Shown piece after piece: positions 8,195 through 16,434 of a DNA stretch of 64,000 nt. Source of the DNA: an uncultured Eubacterium sp. (GTDB lineage: Bacteria; Bacillota; Clostridia; Lachnospirales; Lachnospiraceae). Location of the stretch: contig CAJTXO010000015.1 of assembly GCA_910583555.1 (NCBI GenBank), positions 1 through 64,000 of the forward strand, in the 5' to 3' direction. Within the stretch, counting starts at the first letter, position 1; every line of letters begins with the position of its first letter. The notes below the pieces were generated by a model that worked only from the letters and a program-made list of their open reading frames with translations, had not been told where the DNA came from and made no database searches. The position numbers and the translations under genes were made by a program.

Positions 8195-9631
8195 TCACAC
8201 CATCTCCCACTGTACACCTTCCCTCGTATCCCGGATCAGGACTCCCCTCTCCTTCAGTTCATCCCGGATCGCATCCGCTCTCGCAAAATCCTTCTCCTTC
8301 TTTGCCGCCGCGCGCTCCGCGATCTTCTGTTCGACGTACGCGGTCAGTTCCTCATCTGCTCCGGACATCCCCGCCCCAGACGTCTGGCCATCCTGCTCCC
8401 ACGCCCTCGCAAGCTGCAGGGAAAGCACGGAATCCATGGATTTTACGGCTTCTCTCTTCGTCGCGCCCGAACAGTCTTCCTTTAAAAGATCAAATAAGAC
8501 CGTCAGGCCCATCGACGTATTCATATCATTCCCGACAGCCTGTGCAAACCGGCTGTTATATTCCTCCAGCTTCTCCTTGTCAACCTCGCCGTCCTCCGGT
8601 ACCGCCCGCAGCCGCTTGATCAGCTTCTCGTACGCCGCCGCCGCGTTGTCGAGCGCCTCATAGGAAAATTCCAGCGGCTTGCGGTAATGGGACTGCAGGC
8701 AGAACAGACGGTAAACCATGGGATCATATCCTTTTTCCTCCAGAAGGGAAACGGTGAGAAATTCCCCTTTTGACTTACTCATCTTTCCGCCGGTCGTATT
8801 CAGATGGTTGATATGGAACCAGTACTTGCACCACTTATGTCCCAGATATGCCTCGCTCTGCGCGATCTCATTCGTGTGATGGGGAAAGATATTATCGACA
8901 CCGCCGCAGTGGAGATCGAGGGATTCGCCGAGGTGCTTGATGCTGATGCTCGAACACTCAATGTGCCATCCCGGGTATCCGACGCCCCACGGACTATCCC
9001 ATTTCAACTCCTGGTTCTCAAATTTGGATTTCGTAAACCAGAGGACAAAATCGGTCTTGTTCCGCTTATTCGTATCTTCCTCCACGTCCTCCCGGACGCC
9101 CACCTGCAGTTCCTCTTCTTTCTGGGCAGACAGCACGTAATAATCATGAAGCTTTGACGTGTCAAAATACACATTGTCCCCCGCCTCATACGCGTATCCT
9201 TTTTCCATCAGGACTTCGATCATATGAATAAACTCATTGATACAATTCGTCGCCGGTTCTACGACATCCGGCCGCTTGATCGAAAGCTTCCGGCAGTCCT
9301 CGAAAAACGCGTCAGTGTAAAATTTGGCGATATCCATCACCGACTTATGCTCCCGCTTCGCCCCGGCGAGCATCTTATCCTCCCCCGTATCGCCGTCACT
9401 CGAAAGATGTCCGACATCGGTAATGTTCATCACTCGTTTCACGTCATATCCCGCAAAACGCAGATACTTCTCCAGCACATCTTCCATGATATAACTTCTC
9501 AGATTTCCGATATGGGCAAAATGATACACGGTAGGGCCGCACGTATACATCGTCACTTTTCCTTCCGTATTTGGCTCGAACAGCTCCACCTGCCTCGTAA
9601 GCGTATTGTATAAATAAGTTTTTTCTTTCAT
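8195..9631 (-). CDS. cysS: cysteinyl-tRNA synthetase
   Basis: Class I synthetase that charges tRNA-Cys. The 478 residues include the HIGN signature (40-43), the KMSKS signature (283-287) and zinc ligands expected at Cys31, Cys226, His251 and Glu255. The C-terminal DALR-type helical region and anticodon-binding tail are complete. The ATG follows GAGAGGAAGAT. Only 51 bases separate it from the DUF4340 gene, without T-box features (no specifier loop or AGGGTGGNACCGCG-like box). Confidence 0.97.
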   Translation of the reverse strand: MKEKTYLYNTLTRQVELFEPNTEGKVTMYTCGPTVYHFAHIGNLRSYIMEDVLEKYLRFAGYDVKRVMNITDVGHLSSDGDTGEDKMLAGAKREHKSVMDIAKFYTDAFFEDCRKLSIKRPDVVEPATNCINEFIHMIEVLMEKGYAYEAGDNVYFDTSKLHDYYVLSAQKEEELQVGVREDVEEDTNKRNKTDFVLWFTKSKFENQELKWDSPWGVGYPGWHIECSSISIKHLGESLDLHCGGVDNIFPHHTNEIAQSEAYLGHKWCKYWFHINHLNTTGGKMSKSKGEFLTVSLLEEKGYDPMVYRLFCLQSHYRKPLEFSYEALDNAAAAYEKLIKRLRAVPEDGEVDKEKLEEYNSRFAQAVGNDMNTSMGLTVLFDLLKEDCSGATKREAVKSMDSVLSLQLARAWEQDGQTSGAGMSGADEELTAYVEQKIAERAAAKKEKDFARADAIRDELKERGVLIRDTREGVQWEMV

Positions 9632-9682
9632 ATCTTCCTCTCATTTCTGCACGGAACTTCCGTTCTGTGGCTTTTCCTGTTA

Positions 9683-11212
9683 TCAACCCTGATTCAAATC
9701 CAACTCTGGCAGCGATCCAAACGCCGTGACCACATCGTCTACCGAGCGCTTGTCAACGAGGAAATAGTCCATCCCGTCTTTGTCCACCCGGTAAAAATTC
9801 GTTCCGTCATACGGAAGATAGCGCACGGTAACGTCTCTCTTTTCCTCGTGGAATACGATCGTCATGACCGGCTCTTTGCTGTCCGGTTTTACGCTGTCTT
9901 TTGCCGCAGCCGTAAACTCGAGCAGATACTGTTTGGAATACGGTGTCAGAAACTCTTCTTCCTTGCTGTCCGGGACGCGCGTTCCGTTCAGCGTCCAGAC
10001 ATTTTTCTCATTTCCGCCCTCGTCCTGTTCGGTCGTACGGGAAACGGATATTTTCTTTTTCCCGATCGTCACATCGTATCCGGTAATATCTGTGGCAAGC
10101 GTTGAATAGACACAGTGGTCCATATACGTATAGGCGTCCACGCCGAGTATATTTTCCACACTCTGCGCCGTCATCGTATAAACCTGTGCCGAACCGTCCA
10201 TACAAACGTAATAATCGCCGTCTGCCGTCTTCTTTCCAAAGAGAAGCCTGTAATGTTTCGCGTCTTTATACTCGTCCGGCACAGTATTCGCCTTGTTCTG
10301 GCTGGCGCCCGTCTGGGCGCTGCTGTTCGGAGACGCTGTCTCTTCCGGCACCTCATAGCCGTCTTTTAACTCAAAATAATTTACTTCCGCGTAGGAAGAC
10401 GGTTTGTCGAGACCGTATTTTCCCATGTCCTTGCAGCCGTACTCCACGAGATCGCCGAACGTGACGTTCGTAAAATATCCCTGCATCGTAGACCAGTCCT
10501 CGGTAGACGAACCGGCAAGACGTTTTTTATACGGTTTGGAGATGACCCAGTTCGTATAGGCATCCACCTTTTTATCGTCGGAAACGACTTCTGCCAAAAA
10601 TGTTTCTTTTCCATCCTGATAAACGGAAATGGACGTGAGATAGTCTACATTGATCTCGGCCAGTTCCTCTTTCTCGATCAGCGAGTTTTTCTCGATATCG
10701 AACGAAGTGAACAGCGAATCCTCAAATGTATAAATCTCATTTCCATCACCGCCCATCCCGTAAACGCCGCCGGCGGCCGGAACCGTCTCCCCAAATTTAA
10801 GTTCATGCTCTGCCCCGTCCGACGTGCCGATCGTCACGATCATCTGGGGATGATCCAGCCCGTATTCGGCAAGCTCGGTCGTATCAAGCCGCTGCGTGGC
10901 CTTCACCGGATCGAGGTTCGCGAACAGGCCCTCGACCGTTTCTTTGGCAAGCGGCGCTTTGGACAGGTCGGAAAGCCTCCACTCTTCCCCCTCCCGGACG
11001 AGGGAGATTTCCTCCCTGCCCTCTCCCGAGATCCTGACGGAAGAAATCTGATCTGAGGCAACCTTCATGACCTCGATCGTCTCCCCGTCAGCCGTACCAT
11101 CTTTGTCTTCGTCAGATTCATTTTCGGGTAAAAATACATAGAGACAGACTGCCGCAGCCATCAGGACACACAATGCGATCAGTGTCAGTGCCCGTTTTTT
11201 CCCTTTCGCCAT
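9683..11212 (-). CDS. DUF4340 domain-containing membrane-anchored protein
   Basis: The 509-residue protein has an N-terminal signal-anchor (about 6-26, ALTLIALCVLMAAAVCLYVF) and a large extracytoplasmic region of two repeated DUF4340-type domains. The family is regularly linked to GldG-like genes. The ATG shares one base with the upstream stop (TGATG) and has a GGAGG site inside the upstream gene; an earlier start has no such site. It is the last member of the ABC module ATPase-permease-GldG-DUF4340 and presumably works with it at the cell surface. The exact role is unknown. Confidence 0.85.
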   Translation of the reverse strand: MAKGKKRALTLIALCVLMAAAVCLYVFLPENESDEDKDGTADGETIEVMKVASDQISSVRISGEGREEISLVREGEEWRLSDLSKAPLAKETVEGLFANLDPVKATQRLDTTELAEYGLDHPQMIVTIGTSDGAEHELKFGETVPAAGGVYGMGGDGNEIYTFEDSLFTSFDIEKNSLIEKEELAEINVDYLTSISVYQDGKETFLAEVVSDDKKVDAYTNWVISKPYKKRLAGSSTEDWSTMQGYFTNVTFGDLVEYGCKDMGKYGLDKPSSYAEVNYFELKDGYEVPEETASPNSSAQTGASQNKANTVPDEYKDAKHYRLLFGKKTADGDYYVCMDGSAQVYTMTAQSVENILGVDAYTYMDHCVYSTLATDITGYDVTIGKKKISVSRTTEQDEGGNEKNVWTLNGTRVPDSKEEEFLTPYSKQYLLEFTAAAKDSVKPDSKEPVMTIVFHEEKRDVTVRYLPYDGTNFYRVDKDGMDYFLVDKRSVDDVVTAFGSLPELDLNQG

Positions 11213-12645
11213 CAGTTTTTCCTCCTTCTGTACCAAATGACAAAACCAAATGTCAATAGTGCCAGCGGAAGCAGCACGACGAGCAGCACGGTAAAGAATA
11301 TGCGGTCGCCTTCCTCGATGGATACTTGCTCCTCACTCAGATTTCGTGTGGGGATCGCGAGCGTATTCGTCTCCGCCCCTGACAGATGGGAGATGCTGTT
11401 CAAAATGACCGAACGGTTTCCATATTGGTTCGTGGCGATAAAATCCGACGCCGCGATATTACTGGAACCGAACACCACGATTTCGGTAGCCTTCCCTGCC
11501 CCCTCCGTCTTTTCCGTATACGTATCCGTCACCACAAGACCAATGTCAAACGGCCCGTCCACATCGCCCTCTTCCTTCGTGACCGCCTCCGATTTCCGGT
11601 CCACTCTGGAAAAAGCCGTATCGGTCGTTTTCAATAACGAGGTGGCGCTCAGCGTACTGCGCACGTCTTTCTGAACCGTCATTCCTTTGCTCACCGGCAC
11701 CGCGACAAATGTTTTTCCGACATCTGCCGTGATCTCATGCTCCTCGGTCTGCGGGACGAGCATCGTCGGGTACGATTCATTCAGCGCCCCTTTGGCATCG
11801 ATCACATACCCGTCTGCCACATCGACGCCGTAATCCGACAAAAGCTTATGATAATTCGTCATGTTTTCCGTCGTAACGGCATTGAGGAACAGCATGGCCT
11901 TTCCGCCGCCAGCCAGATACTCTGAAATATATTTATACTCATCTTCGCTGAAATCATACTGCGGCGCATTTGCCATTAAAATATCGCAATCGTCTGGAAC
12001 TGCTGTGGCCGAAGCTGTTTTCAGTTCCTCATACTCAATGTTTGATTTTGTAAAAAGGTCGGTGAGGCTTTCATTTAACGGTGCCTCATTGTGCCCGGAC
12101 GTATAGTACAGTTTCACGTCGGCCGCCGACGTCACGGTCTGCAGCGCCGCCGTGAGCTGTCCTTCCGCATCCAGTGTGTACGTATTCGCATACGTCGTAT
12201 AGTCAAAATCCTCGAGGACCATGGCGGAACTTGCCACGACTTTATTCTTTCCGTTTGTCTCATTTACCACGATCACATCGTTGCTGTTGATCTCTTCATC
12301 GGTATATTCCTTTGAAAACTGAGGATACATCACCGGATCCTTTTCGATGACCTCGATATTTCCGAGGCCGTTGTACTGATCCAAAACCTTTTCGATCATT
12401 ACATTTTCACTGCCATCCTGGCACATATAATACATCTTGATCGAATCTTTGATCCCGCTGGCAAGTTCTTTTGATTTTTCTGTCAGCGTATATTTCTGGT
12501 CGCTGCTCAGATCAACCGTAATATTTAATTTGTGCACCACGAGATTGAGCACAATGACAAGCACGATCACAATTACCATTACCAACGTCTGATAACCGCC
12601 CATTTTAAACTGACGGCTCGTAAAATTCTTTTTTAGATCCTTCAT
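11212..12645 (-). CDS. GldG-like ABC-type auxiliary membrane protein
   Basis: The 477-residue protein has an N-terminal transmembrane helix (about 20-40), a large outer domain of the GldG / ABC_transp_aux type (including LYYTSGHNEAPL about 185-196, ILMANAPQYDFSEDE and GGGKAMLFLNAV) and a C-terminal transmembrane helix followed by a basic tail (WYRRRKN). In Bacteroidetes GldG works with GldF in gliding. In non-gliding Firmicutes the same set is of unknown function. The ATG at 12645 follows GGAGGGAAAAG, which itself overlaps an earlier in-frame ATG without a site. Confidence 0.85.
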   Translation of the reverse strand: MKDLKKNFTSRQFKMGGYQTLVMVIVIVLVIVLNLVVHKLNITVDLSSDQKYTLTEKSKELASGIKDSIKMYYMCQDGSENVMIEKVLDQYNGLGNIEVIEKDPVMYPQFSKEYTDEEINSNDVIVVNETNGKNKVVASSAMVLEDFDYTTYANTYTLDAEGQLTAALQTVTSAADVKLYYTSGHNEAPLNESLTDLFTKSNIEYEELKTASATAVPDDCDILMANAPQYDFSEDEYKYISEYLAGGGKAMLFLNAVTTENMTNYHKLLSDYGVDVADGYVIDAKGALNESYPTMLVPQTEEHEITADVGKTFVAVPVSKGMTVQKDVRSTLSATSLLKTTDTAFSRVDRKSEAVTKEEGDVDGPFDIGLVVTDTYTEKTEGAGKATEIVVFGSSNIAASDFIATNQYGNRSVILNSISHLSGAETNTLAIPTRNLSEEQVSIEEGDRIFFTVLLVVLLPLALLTFGFVIWYRRRKN

Positions 12646-12690
12646 CTTTTCCCTCCATTTGCGCACCGTTTGGGTGTTTTTTCCCTTCTA

Positions 12691-13581
12691 TTAGCTCCAT
12701 CTCTTTTTCCGGATCCGCTGTATCGTGATGAACACGAACAGGAAACACACGCTAAGGTAATAGATCAGCGCGCTCACATCAAAAATACCGAGCGTAAAGT
12801 TATCGTAGCGTTCGATGATGGAGACAGCTTCCAGCGACTTGCGTAAGATTCCGTCAAAAGCTTCCGTATTGAGAATAAACGTGACCGTGAGCGCAATCTC
12901 CGCTATCAGGCCGATCAGGGCGGCCATCCAGCCGTTATGGATCCACATATGGAGCCCAAACGCGAGGGCAGCGGCCAATACCGCCAAAAACCAGAATGAA
13001 AATGTATGTCCGGACGGAAGGAGCGAGGCAAGGCTGCTCATCAAATACGTAAAGATCATAATGACCCCCGATGCCACCGCCGCGATCACCTGACTCTCCG
13101 TCAGGGACGAAATGAATAATCCGATCGCGATATAAGCCGAGCCGAGAAGGAAGAAACCGAGGGCGCTCCCGTAGGCGATCGCGAAATCCACACTTTCCGT
13201 TCCCGTTGCCACGCCTTTGACAAGGCCGGATAAAATGAGGGGATACAGACAGACCACGAGCATCGCCAGTCCAAACAACGTGATCAGCGCAAGATATTTC
13301 CCCATAATGATCTTTGAGATCGAAACCGGCGCCGTATATAACAGCTGATCCGTTTTCTGGCGGTTCTCTTCTGCCACGATACGCATCGTTAAAACCGGGA
13401 CGAGCAGAAAGACAAAAAACATCTGTACACCCTGAAATACGTAGGAAAAATTCGTATACCCGTTCAGCAGGTTATACACCATAAAATACAAGCCCACGAG
13501 TACGAGCATAAATGCGATAAATACCCAACCGATCATCGATGTAAAATAGGAACGTAATTCTTTTTTATAAATTGCCAGCAT
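12691..13581 (-). CDS. ABC-2 type permease (GldF-like)
   Basis: The 296-residue integral membrane protein has six predicted helices. It starts with the typical IYKKELRSYFTSMIGWVF stretch and contains the ENRQKTDQLLYTAPVS cytoplasmic loop seen in GldF-type and copper-type ABC-2 permeases. It overlaps the ATPase gene by 17 bases, with its GGAGGAAG site inside that gene, and is followed by the GldG-like gene. It should form the channel or effector half of the transporter. Substrate unknown. Confidence 0.9.
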   Translation of the reverse strand: MLAIYKKELRSYFTSMIGWVFIAFMLVLVGLYFMVYNLLNGYTNFSYVFQGVQMFFVFLLVPVLTMRIVAEENRQKTDQLLYTAPVSISKIIMGKYLALITLFGLAMLVVCLYPLILSGLVKGVATGTESVDFAIAYGSALGFFLLGSAYIAIGLFISSLTESQVIAAVASGVIMIFTYLMSSLASLLPSGHTFSFWFLAVLAAALAFGLHMWIHNGWMAALIGLIAEIALTVTFILNTEAFDGILRKSLEAVSIIERYDNFTLGIFDVSALIYYLSVCFLFVFITIQRIRKKRWS

Positions 13582-14656
13582 CTTGTTCTTCCTCCTTTAC
13601 CTCTGCCGTTTGTTCCGGGGATTCCTCCTGTGAGGAAACTTTGGCTGCTTTTTTCGAAACTGTCCGCGCCGCTCTCGCCTTCTTCTTTTCCTCTTTTGAG
13701 AGCCTGCCGCCGTACTGTTTCGTCCCCTCCCCGGTCAGGCGCAGGAATACTTCCTCCAGCGTCGGCACCTGATTTGTCATTTCCAGAATCGGGCACTTCG
13801 CATCTGCAAAACGGTAAAATACGTCTTCCCGTATATCAAACTCGATGAGGCTGGAAATCTCCACCTGGTAAATCCCCTCCTCACCCGTATTCAGCACTTT
13901 GGAAAATTCGACATGTTCAAGCTGATCCAGTATGCTCTTCACCAGTTCTTTATTGCCTTTTACTTTCAGCGTCAGATCATTTGTCTGTGCGATATGCTTC
14001 GGTATGTTTTCCGGCGTATCTGACAGGATCAGTTTTCCCTGATTGATGATCATGATCTGGTTGCAGACAGCGCTGACTTCCTGCATGATATGGGAACTGA
14101 GCAGGATCGTATGGTTTTTACTGAGCTCGCGGATCAGATCACGGATCTCAATGATCTGTTTCGGATCGAGACCAACCGTCGGCTCATCCAATATGAGGAT
14201 CTCCGGGTCGCCGAGCATCGCGCCGGCCAGTCCCACACGCTGCTTATATCCTTTCGAAAGATGCTTGATCAGACGTTCGGAAACATCGTTTATTTTCGTA
14301 TCCATCATGACCTTGCGGATCTTTTTCTCCTTTTCCGACTTTTTCACTTTTTTCAGGTCAGCCGTGAAATCCAGATACTCCCATACTTTCATATCCGGAT
14401 AGAGAGGCGGCTGCTCGGGAAGATACCCAATGCTCTCTTTCGCCTTTTCCGGCTCATCATAAATATCATATCCATTTACCACGACAGAACCTTCGGTAGC
14501 GGATATATAGCCGGTGATCATATTCATCGTCGTAGACTTTCCCGCTCCATTCGGGCCGAGGAAACCGACGATCTGTCCCTTGTCAACAGTAAAACTCAGG
14601 TGATCGACCACATTTCGGCTGCCATAGCGTTTGACTAAATCTTTTACTTCTATCAA
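13565..14656 (-). CDS. ABC transporter ATP-binding protein (GldA-like)
   Basis: The 363-residue ATPase has Walker A GPNGAGKST (34-42), signature LSKGYKQ (133-139), Walker B with ILILDEPTVGLD (153-164) and a switch histidine in LLSSHIMQEV. A C-terminal DUF4162-like region and a charged, Lys/Glu-rich tail of about 50 residues follow the ATPase core. Translation appears to begin at a TTG behind an AGAGG site. It is the first gene of the four-gene module that continues with the permease, the GldG-like protein and the DUF4340 protein. Confidence 0.93.
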   Translation of the reverse strand: MIEVKDLVKRYGSRNVVDHLSFTVDKGQIVGFLGPNGAGKSTTMNMITGYISATEGSVVVNGYDIYDEPEKAKESIGYLPEQPPLYPDMKVWEYLDFTADLKKVKKSEKEKKIRKVMMDTKINDVSERLIKHLSKGYKQRVGLAGAMLGDPEILILDEPTVGLDPKQIIEIRDLIRELSKNHTILLSSHIMQEVSAVCNQIMIINQGKLILSDTPENIPKHIAQTNDLTLKVKGNKELVKSILDQLEHVEFSKVLNTGEEGIYQVEISSLIEFDIREDVFYRFADAKCPILEMTNQVPTLEEVFLRLTGEGTKQYGGRLSKEEKKKARAARTVSKKAAKVSSQEESPEQTAEVKEEEQDAGNL

Positions 14657-14753
14657 AATTTACCTCTTTTCCGCACGGATGCCCATGCCTTTTTATGTGC
14701 ATTCTATCATTCATTTGTCTATTGTACTACGTTAATGTTACGAAACTGTGAAC

Positions 14754-14779
14754 AAAGCGTCGTCTTAGGACGACGCTTT
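14754..14779. terminator. strong hairpin downstream of the SpoIIM-like gene
   Basis: AAAGCGTCGTC (14754-14764) pairs perfectly with GACGACGCTTT (14769-14779) around a four-base loop. On the minus strand the stem ends in TTT followed by GTTCAC, a short U tract. It separates the SpoIIM-like gene from the ABC module. Confidence 0.6.
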
Positions 14780-14801
14780 AAAATAGTGATGGATTTTTCT
14801 A

Positions 14802-15344
14802 TCATTCTTTGTAGAGCCACTGGATAAGGGGGGTGTTGAATTTGGCTTCTAAGAGGCAGGCGGCTAGGAAACATACTGTGATAAACAGTATGGCCGGCGT
14901 TTGTTTTTCTCTTTTCCGCTCGAAGAGGCGGTAAAAGGAATATATGTAGAGCGGGGCTAGTATGAGTTGATGTGGAAATCCGGTGGCGAGCCAGTAGAGA
15001 ATGCCTCTTGTGCCGCGCACCATGACAAAAAACGTGAGAAGAAAACCGGACTGCAGGCCAGTGTAAATGAGGAAGGCGCAAATATAGGCCTTGTATATTT
15101 TTGTGTAACCGGCCAGCCAGAGGACGGCAAATATTTTGCCGCGCTCCCACAGGATAAAGAGGAATACCTGAAAAAACTCCCGCTCTTCCCCCGCCCATAA
15201 GACCATGTTTTCCTCTAACGCCGCCAGGGCGTCCCCGGCGGGTTCCTGGCACAGATAATATAAAATACCTCCTGAAAAAAAGCCGGCAAGAAAAAACAGT
15301 ACTGCTTTTTTTCTCCGGCTCTTTATAAATTCCAAAAAAGTCAT
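14802..15344 (-). CDS. SpoIIM-like (stage II sporulation protein M family) membrane protein
   Basis: The 180-residue protein has about five transmembrane helices and the layout of the SpoIIM / DUF95 family: a short cytoplasmic start (MTFLEFIKSRRKKAVLFF), an outer loop, and FPHQLILAPLYIYSFYRLFER near residue 130. SpoIIM helps peptidoglycan remodelling during engulfment in Bacillus. Here the assignment to that function is inference, and a general DUF95 membrane protein is equally possible. I chose the ATG at 15344 because GGGGGAGG precedes it. The upstream ATG at 15386 has only a weak site. Confidence 0.65.
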   Translation of the reverse strand: MTFLEFIKSRRKKAVLFFLAGFFSGGILYYLCQEPAGDALAALEENMVLWAGEEREFFQVFLFILWERGKIFAVLWLAGYTKIYKAYICAFLIYTGLQSGFLLTFFVMVRGTRGILYWLATGFPHQLILAPLYIYSFYRLFERKREKQTPAILFITVCFLAACLLEAKFNTPLIQWLYKE

Positions 15345-15443
15345 GACTCGTCCTCCCCCAACCGGTAACGTAATCTGTTTTGTCATCGGTTTGCATTCTT
15401 TCCAGTATATGATCAGGGGAAATGAATTATTCGTCCATTTTCC

Positions 15444-15472
15444 TTGAATATTTGTTTTCTATATGGTATAAT
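15444..15472 (+). promoter_or_regulatory. promoter of the type I toxin mRNA
   Basis: TTGAAT (15444-15449), 17 bases, TATAAT (15467-15472). The transcript would start near 15479, giving a leader of about 155 bases that contains the tandem repeats. Confidence 0.7.
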
Positions 15473-15525
15473 CAGTTTGTATAATTGAACAGGAAGTAGG
15501 ATGCGACTTTCTCCGAGAATTTTAA

Positions 15526-15600
15526 TTCTTTTAGGACTTTAGTTTTTAGAACTTAAGTTCTTTTGAGACTTCAGTTCTTTTGGGACTTCAGTTCTTTTGG
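15526..15600 (+). repeat. four and a half tandem 17-base repeats in the toxin leader
   Basis: Copies at 15526-15542, 15543-15557 (two bases shorter), 15558-15574, 15575-15591 and a partial copy at 15592-15600. The consensus is TTCTTTTGRGACTTCAG, and the third and fourth copies differ by one base. They lie between the promoter and the toxin ribosome site. Confidence 0.85.
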
Positions 15601-15635
15601 ATGCCCTCTAGTCTATAGAAAGAGGGTGAGGCCCT

Positions 15636-15716
15636 ATGAGTATAAGGGAAGTTCTTACATTATTGCTTGTATTATTTGCGGCTCTGTCTTACATAGACAA
15701 TCATAAAAAGAAATAA
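15636..15716 (+). CDS. small holin-like type I toxin peptide
   Basis: A 26-residue peptide starting MSIREVLTLLLVLFAALSYI and ending in DNHKKK. It resembles the putative holin-like toxins of the TxpA/Fst type (PF16935-like): a short polar start, one hydrophobic helix, then a charged tail. GAGGGTGAGG precedes the ATG. A terminator begins at its stop codon and an antisense promoter lies 100 bases downstream, as in known type I toxin-antitoxin loci. It should act by inserting into the membrane. Confidence 0.8.
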   Translation: MSIREVLTLLLVLFAALSYIDNHKKK

Positions 15717-15805
15717 GCATCCTGTACCGTCCAAAGTGTAGGATGCTTATTCTTATAATCACTTACTACTGAGGGCAATCGGAGATTCCATTCCGATCAC
15801 TTCTA
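15705..15805 (-). ncRNA. predicted antisense antitoxin RNA
   Basis: A minus-strand promoter at 15840-15812 would start an RNA near 15805. It would run through the shared hairpin (15750-15713), which on this strand is followed by ATTTCTTTTT, ending near 15705. It would overlap the last codon region and the 3' end of the toxin mRNA, the usual arrangement of TxpA/RatA-like pairs. Ends are inferred from sequence only. Confidence 0.6.
15713..15750. terminator. bidirectional terminator shared by toxin mRNA and antitoxin RNA
   Basis: ATAAGCATCCT (15713-15723) pairs with AGGATGCTTAT (15740-15750), 11 base pairs. It is followed by TCTTAT on the plus strand and by ATTTCTTTTT on the minus strand. Confidence 0.75.
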
Positions 15806-15811
15806 AAGTAA

Positions 15812-15840
15812 ATTATACACCAGAGCCGCTTGTTTGGCAA
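15812..15840 (-). promoter_or_regulatory. promoter of the antisense antitoxin RNA
   Basis: On the minus strand TTGCCA (15840-15835), a 17-base spacer and TATAAT (15817-15812). It points toward the 3' end of the toxin gene. Confidence 0.65.
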
Positions 15841-15852
15841 GTGGCTCTTTTC
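15822..15852 (+). terminator. plus-strand terminator hairpin
   Basis: AGAGCCGCTTG (15822-15832) pairs with CAAGTGGCTCT (15838-15848) with one G-T pair, followed by TTTTC. It would stop read-through from the toxin and overlaps the antitoxin -35 box. Confidence 0.6.
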
Positions 15853-15870
15853 AATTCTCAATCACAGCTT

Positions 15871-16410
15871 TCAAACGTCTTTTCGCAGATTTTTATAGGC
15901 CAAAACACCGGCAATCGTCTTTGCGTCCGTGATCTCACAGGAGAAGATCATCTCTTCGATCTCTTCTATCGTATACCGCTCGATATTGACAAATTCATTT
16001 TCATCGAGCCTTTGTTTCGATGGGATCAGATGCTCCGCGTAATAAACGACGATTTTTTCACTCGTATAAGCGGCTGCCGTATTGATATCGATCAGATGGT
16101 GGATGTCATCCGAGCGGTATCCGGTTTCTTCCTCGAGTTCCCTCGCCGCGCAGATCTTAAAATCCTCATCGGCGCTGTCCCTGCCGCCGGCCGGGATCTC
16201 CAGCATGATGTCGTCGATCGCGCCCCGGTACTGGCGCACCATCAGGATCTTTCCGTCTTCATCGACCGGAACGACCGCGGAAGCCCCTTTGTGCTCGATA
16301 TGATCCCACTTTGTTATATTCCCGTTCGGAACTTTCACATCCAGCGTATAAAAATCCACGATCGAACCGTGATGCTCGAGTTTCCGGTTCAATATCTCAA
16401 ATTTTTCCAT
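15871..16410 (-). CDS. NUDIX hydrolase, ADP-ribose pyrophosphatase type
   Basis: The 179-residue protein contains a complete Nudix box from about residue 76 (G-x5-E-x7-RELEEETGY, catalytic glutamates in REL-EE). The flanking N-terminal strand pattern and the VRQYRGAIDDIMLEIPAG lead-in are typical of ADP-ribose / ADP-sugar pyrophosphatases. GGAGGGAAAGT precedes the ATG. It stands 24 bases downstream of pepD on the same strand and is likely co-transcribed with it. The true substrate cannot be read from sequence. Confidence 0.92.
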   Translation of the reverse strand: MEKFEILNRKLEHHGSIVDFYTLDVKVPNGNITKWDHIEHKGASAVVPVDEDGKILMVRQYRGAIDDIMLEIPAGGRDSADEDFKICAARELEEETGYRSDDIHHLIDINTAAAYTSEKIVVYYAEHLIPSKQRLDENEFVNIERYTIEEIEEMIFSCEITDAKTIAGVLAYKNLRKDV

Positions 16411-16434
16411 ACTTTCCCTCCGTTTACCTTTTGC

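Noticed and set aside
7603..8619. 338-residue plus-strand ORF across the AlbA_2 and cysS genes
   Set aside because: Antisense to two clear protein-coding genes, biased composition and no domain; it is a shadow frame.
9632..9682. Possible T-box riboswitch in front of cysS
   Set aside because: Only 51 bases, no specifier loop and no T-box sequence; the one inverted repeat (ACGGAA-TTCCGT) is too small.
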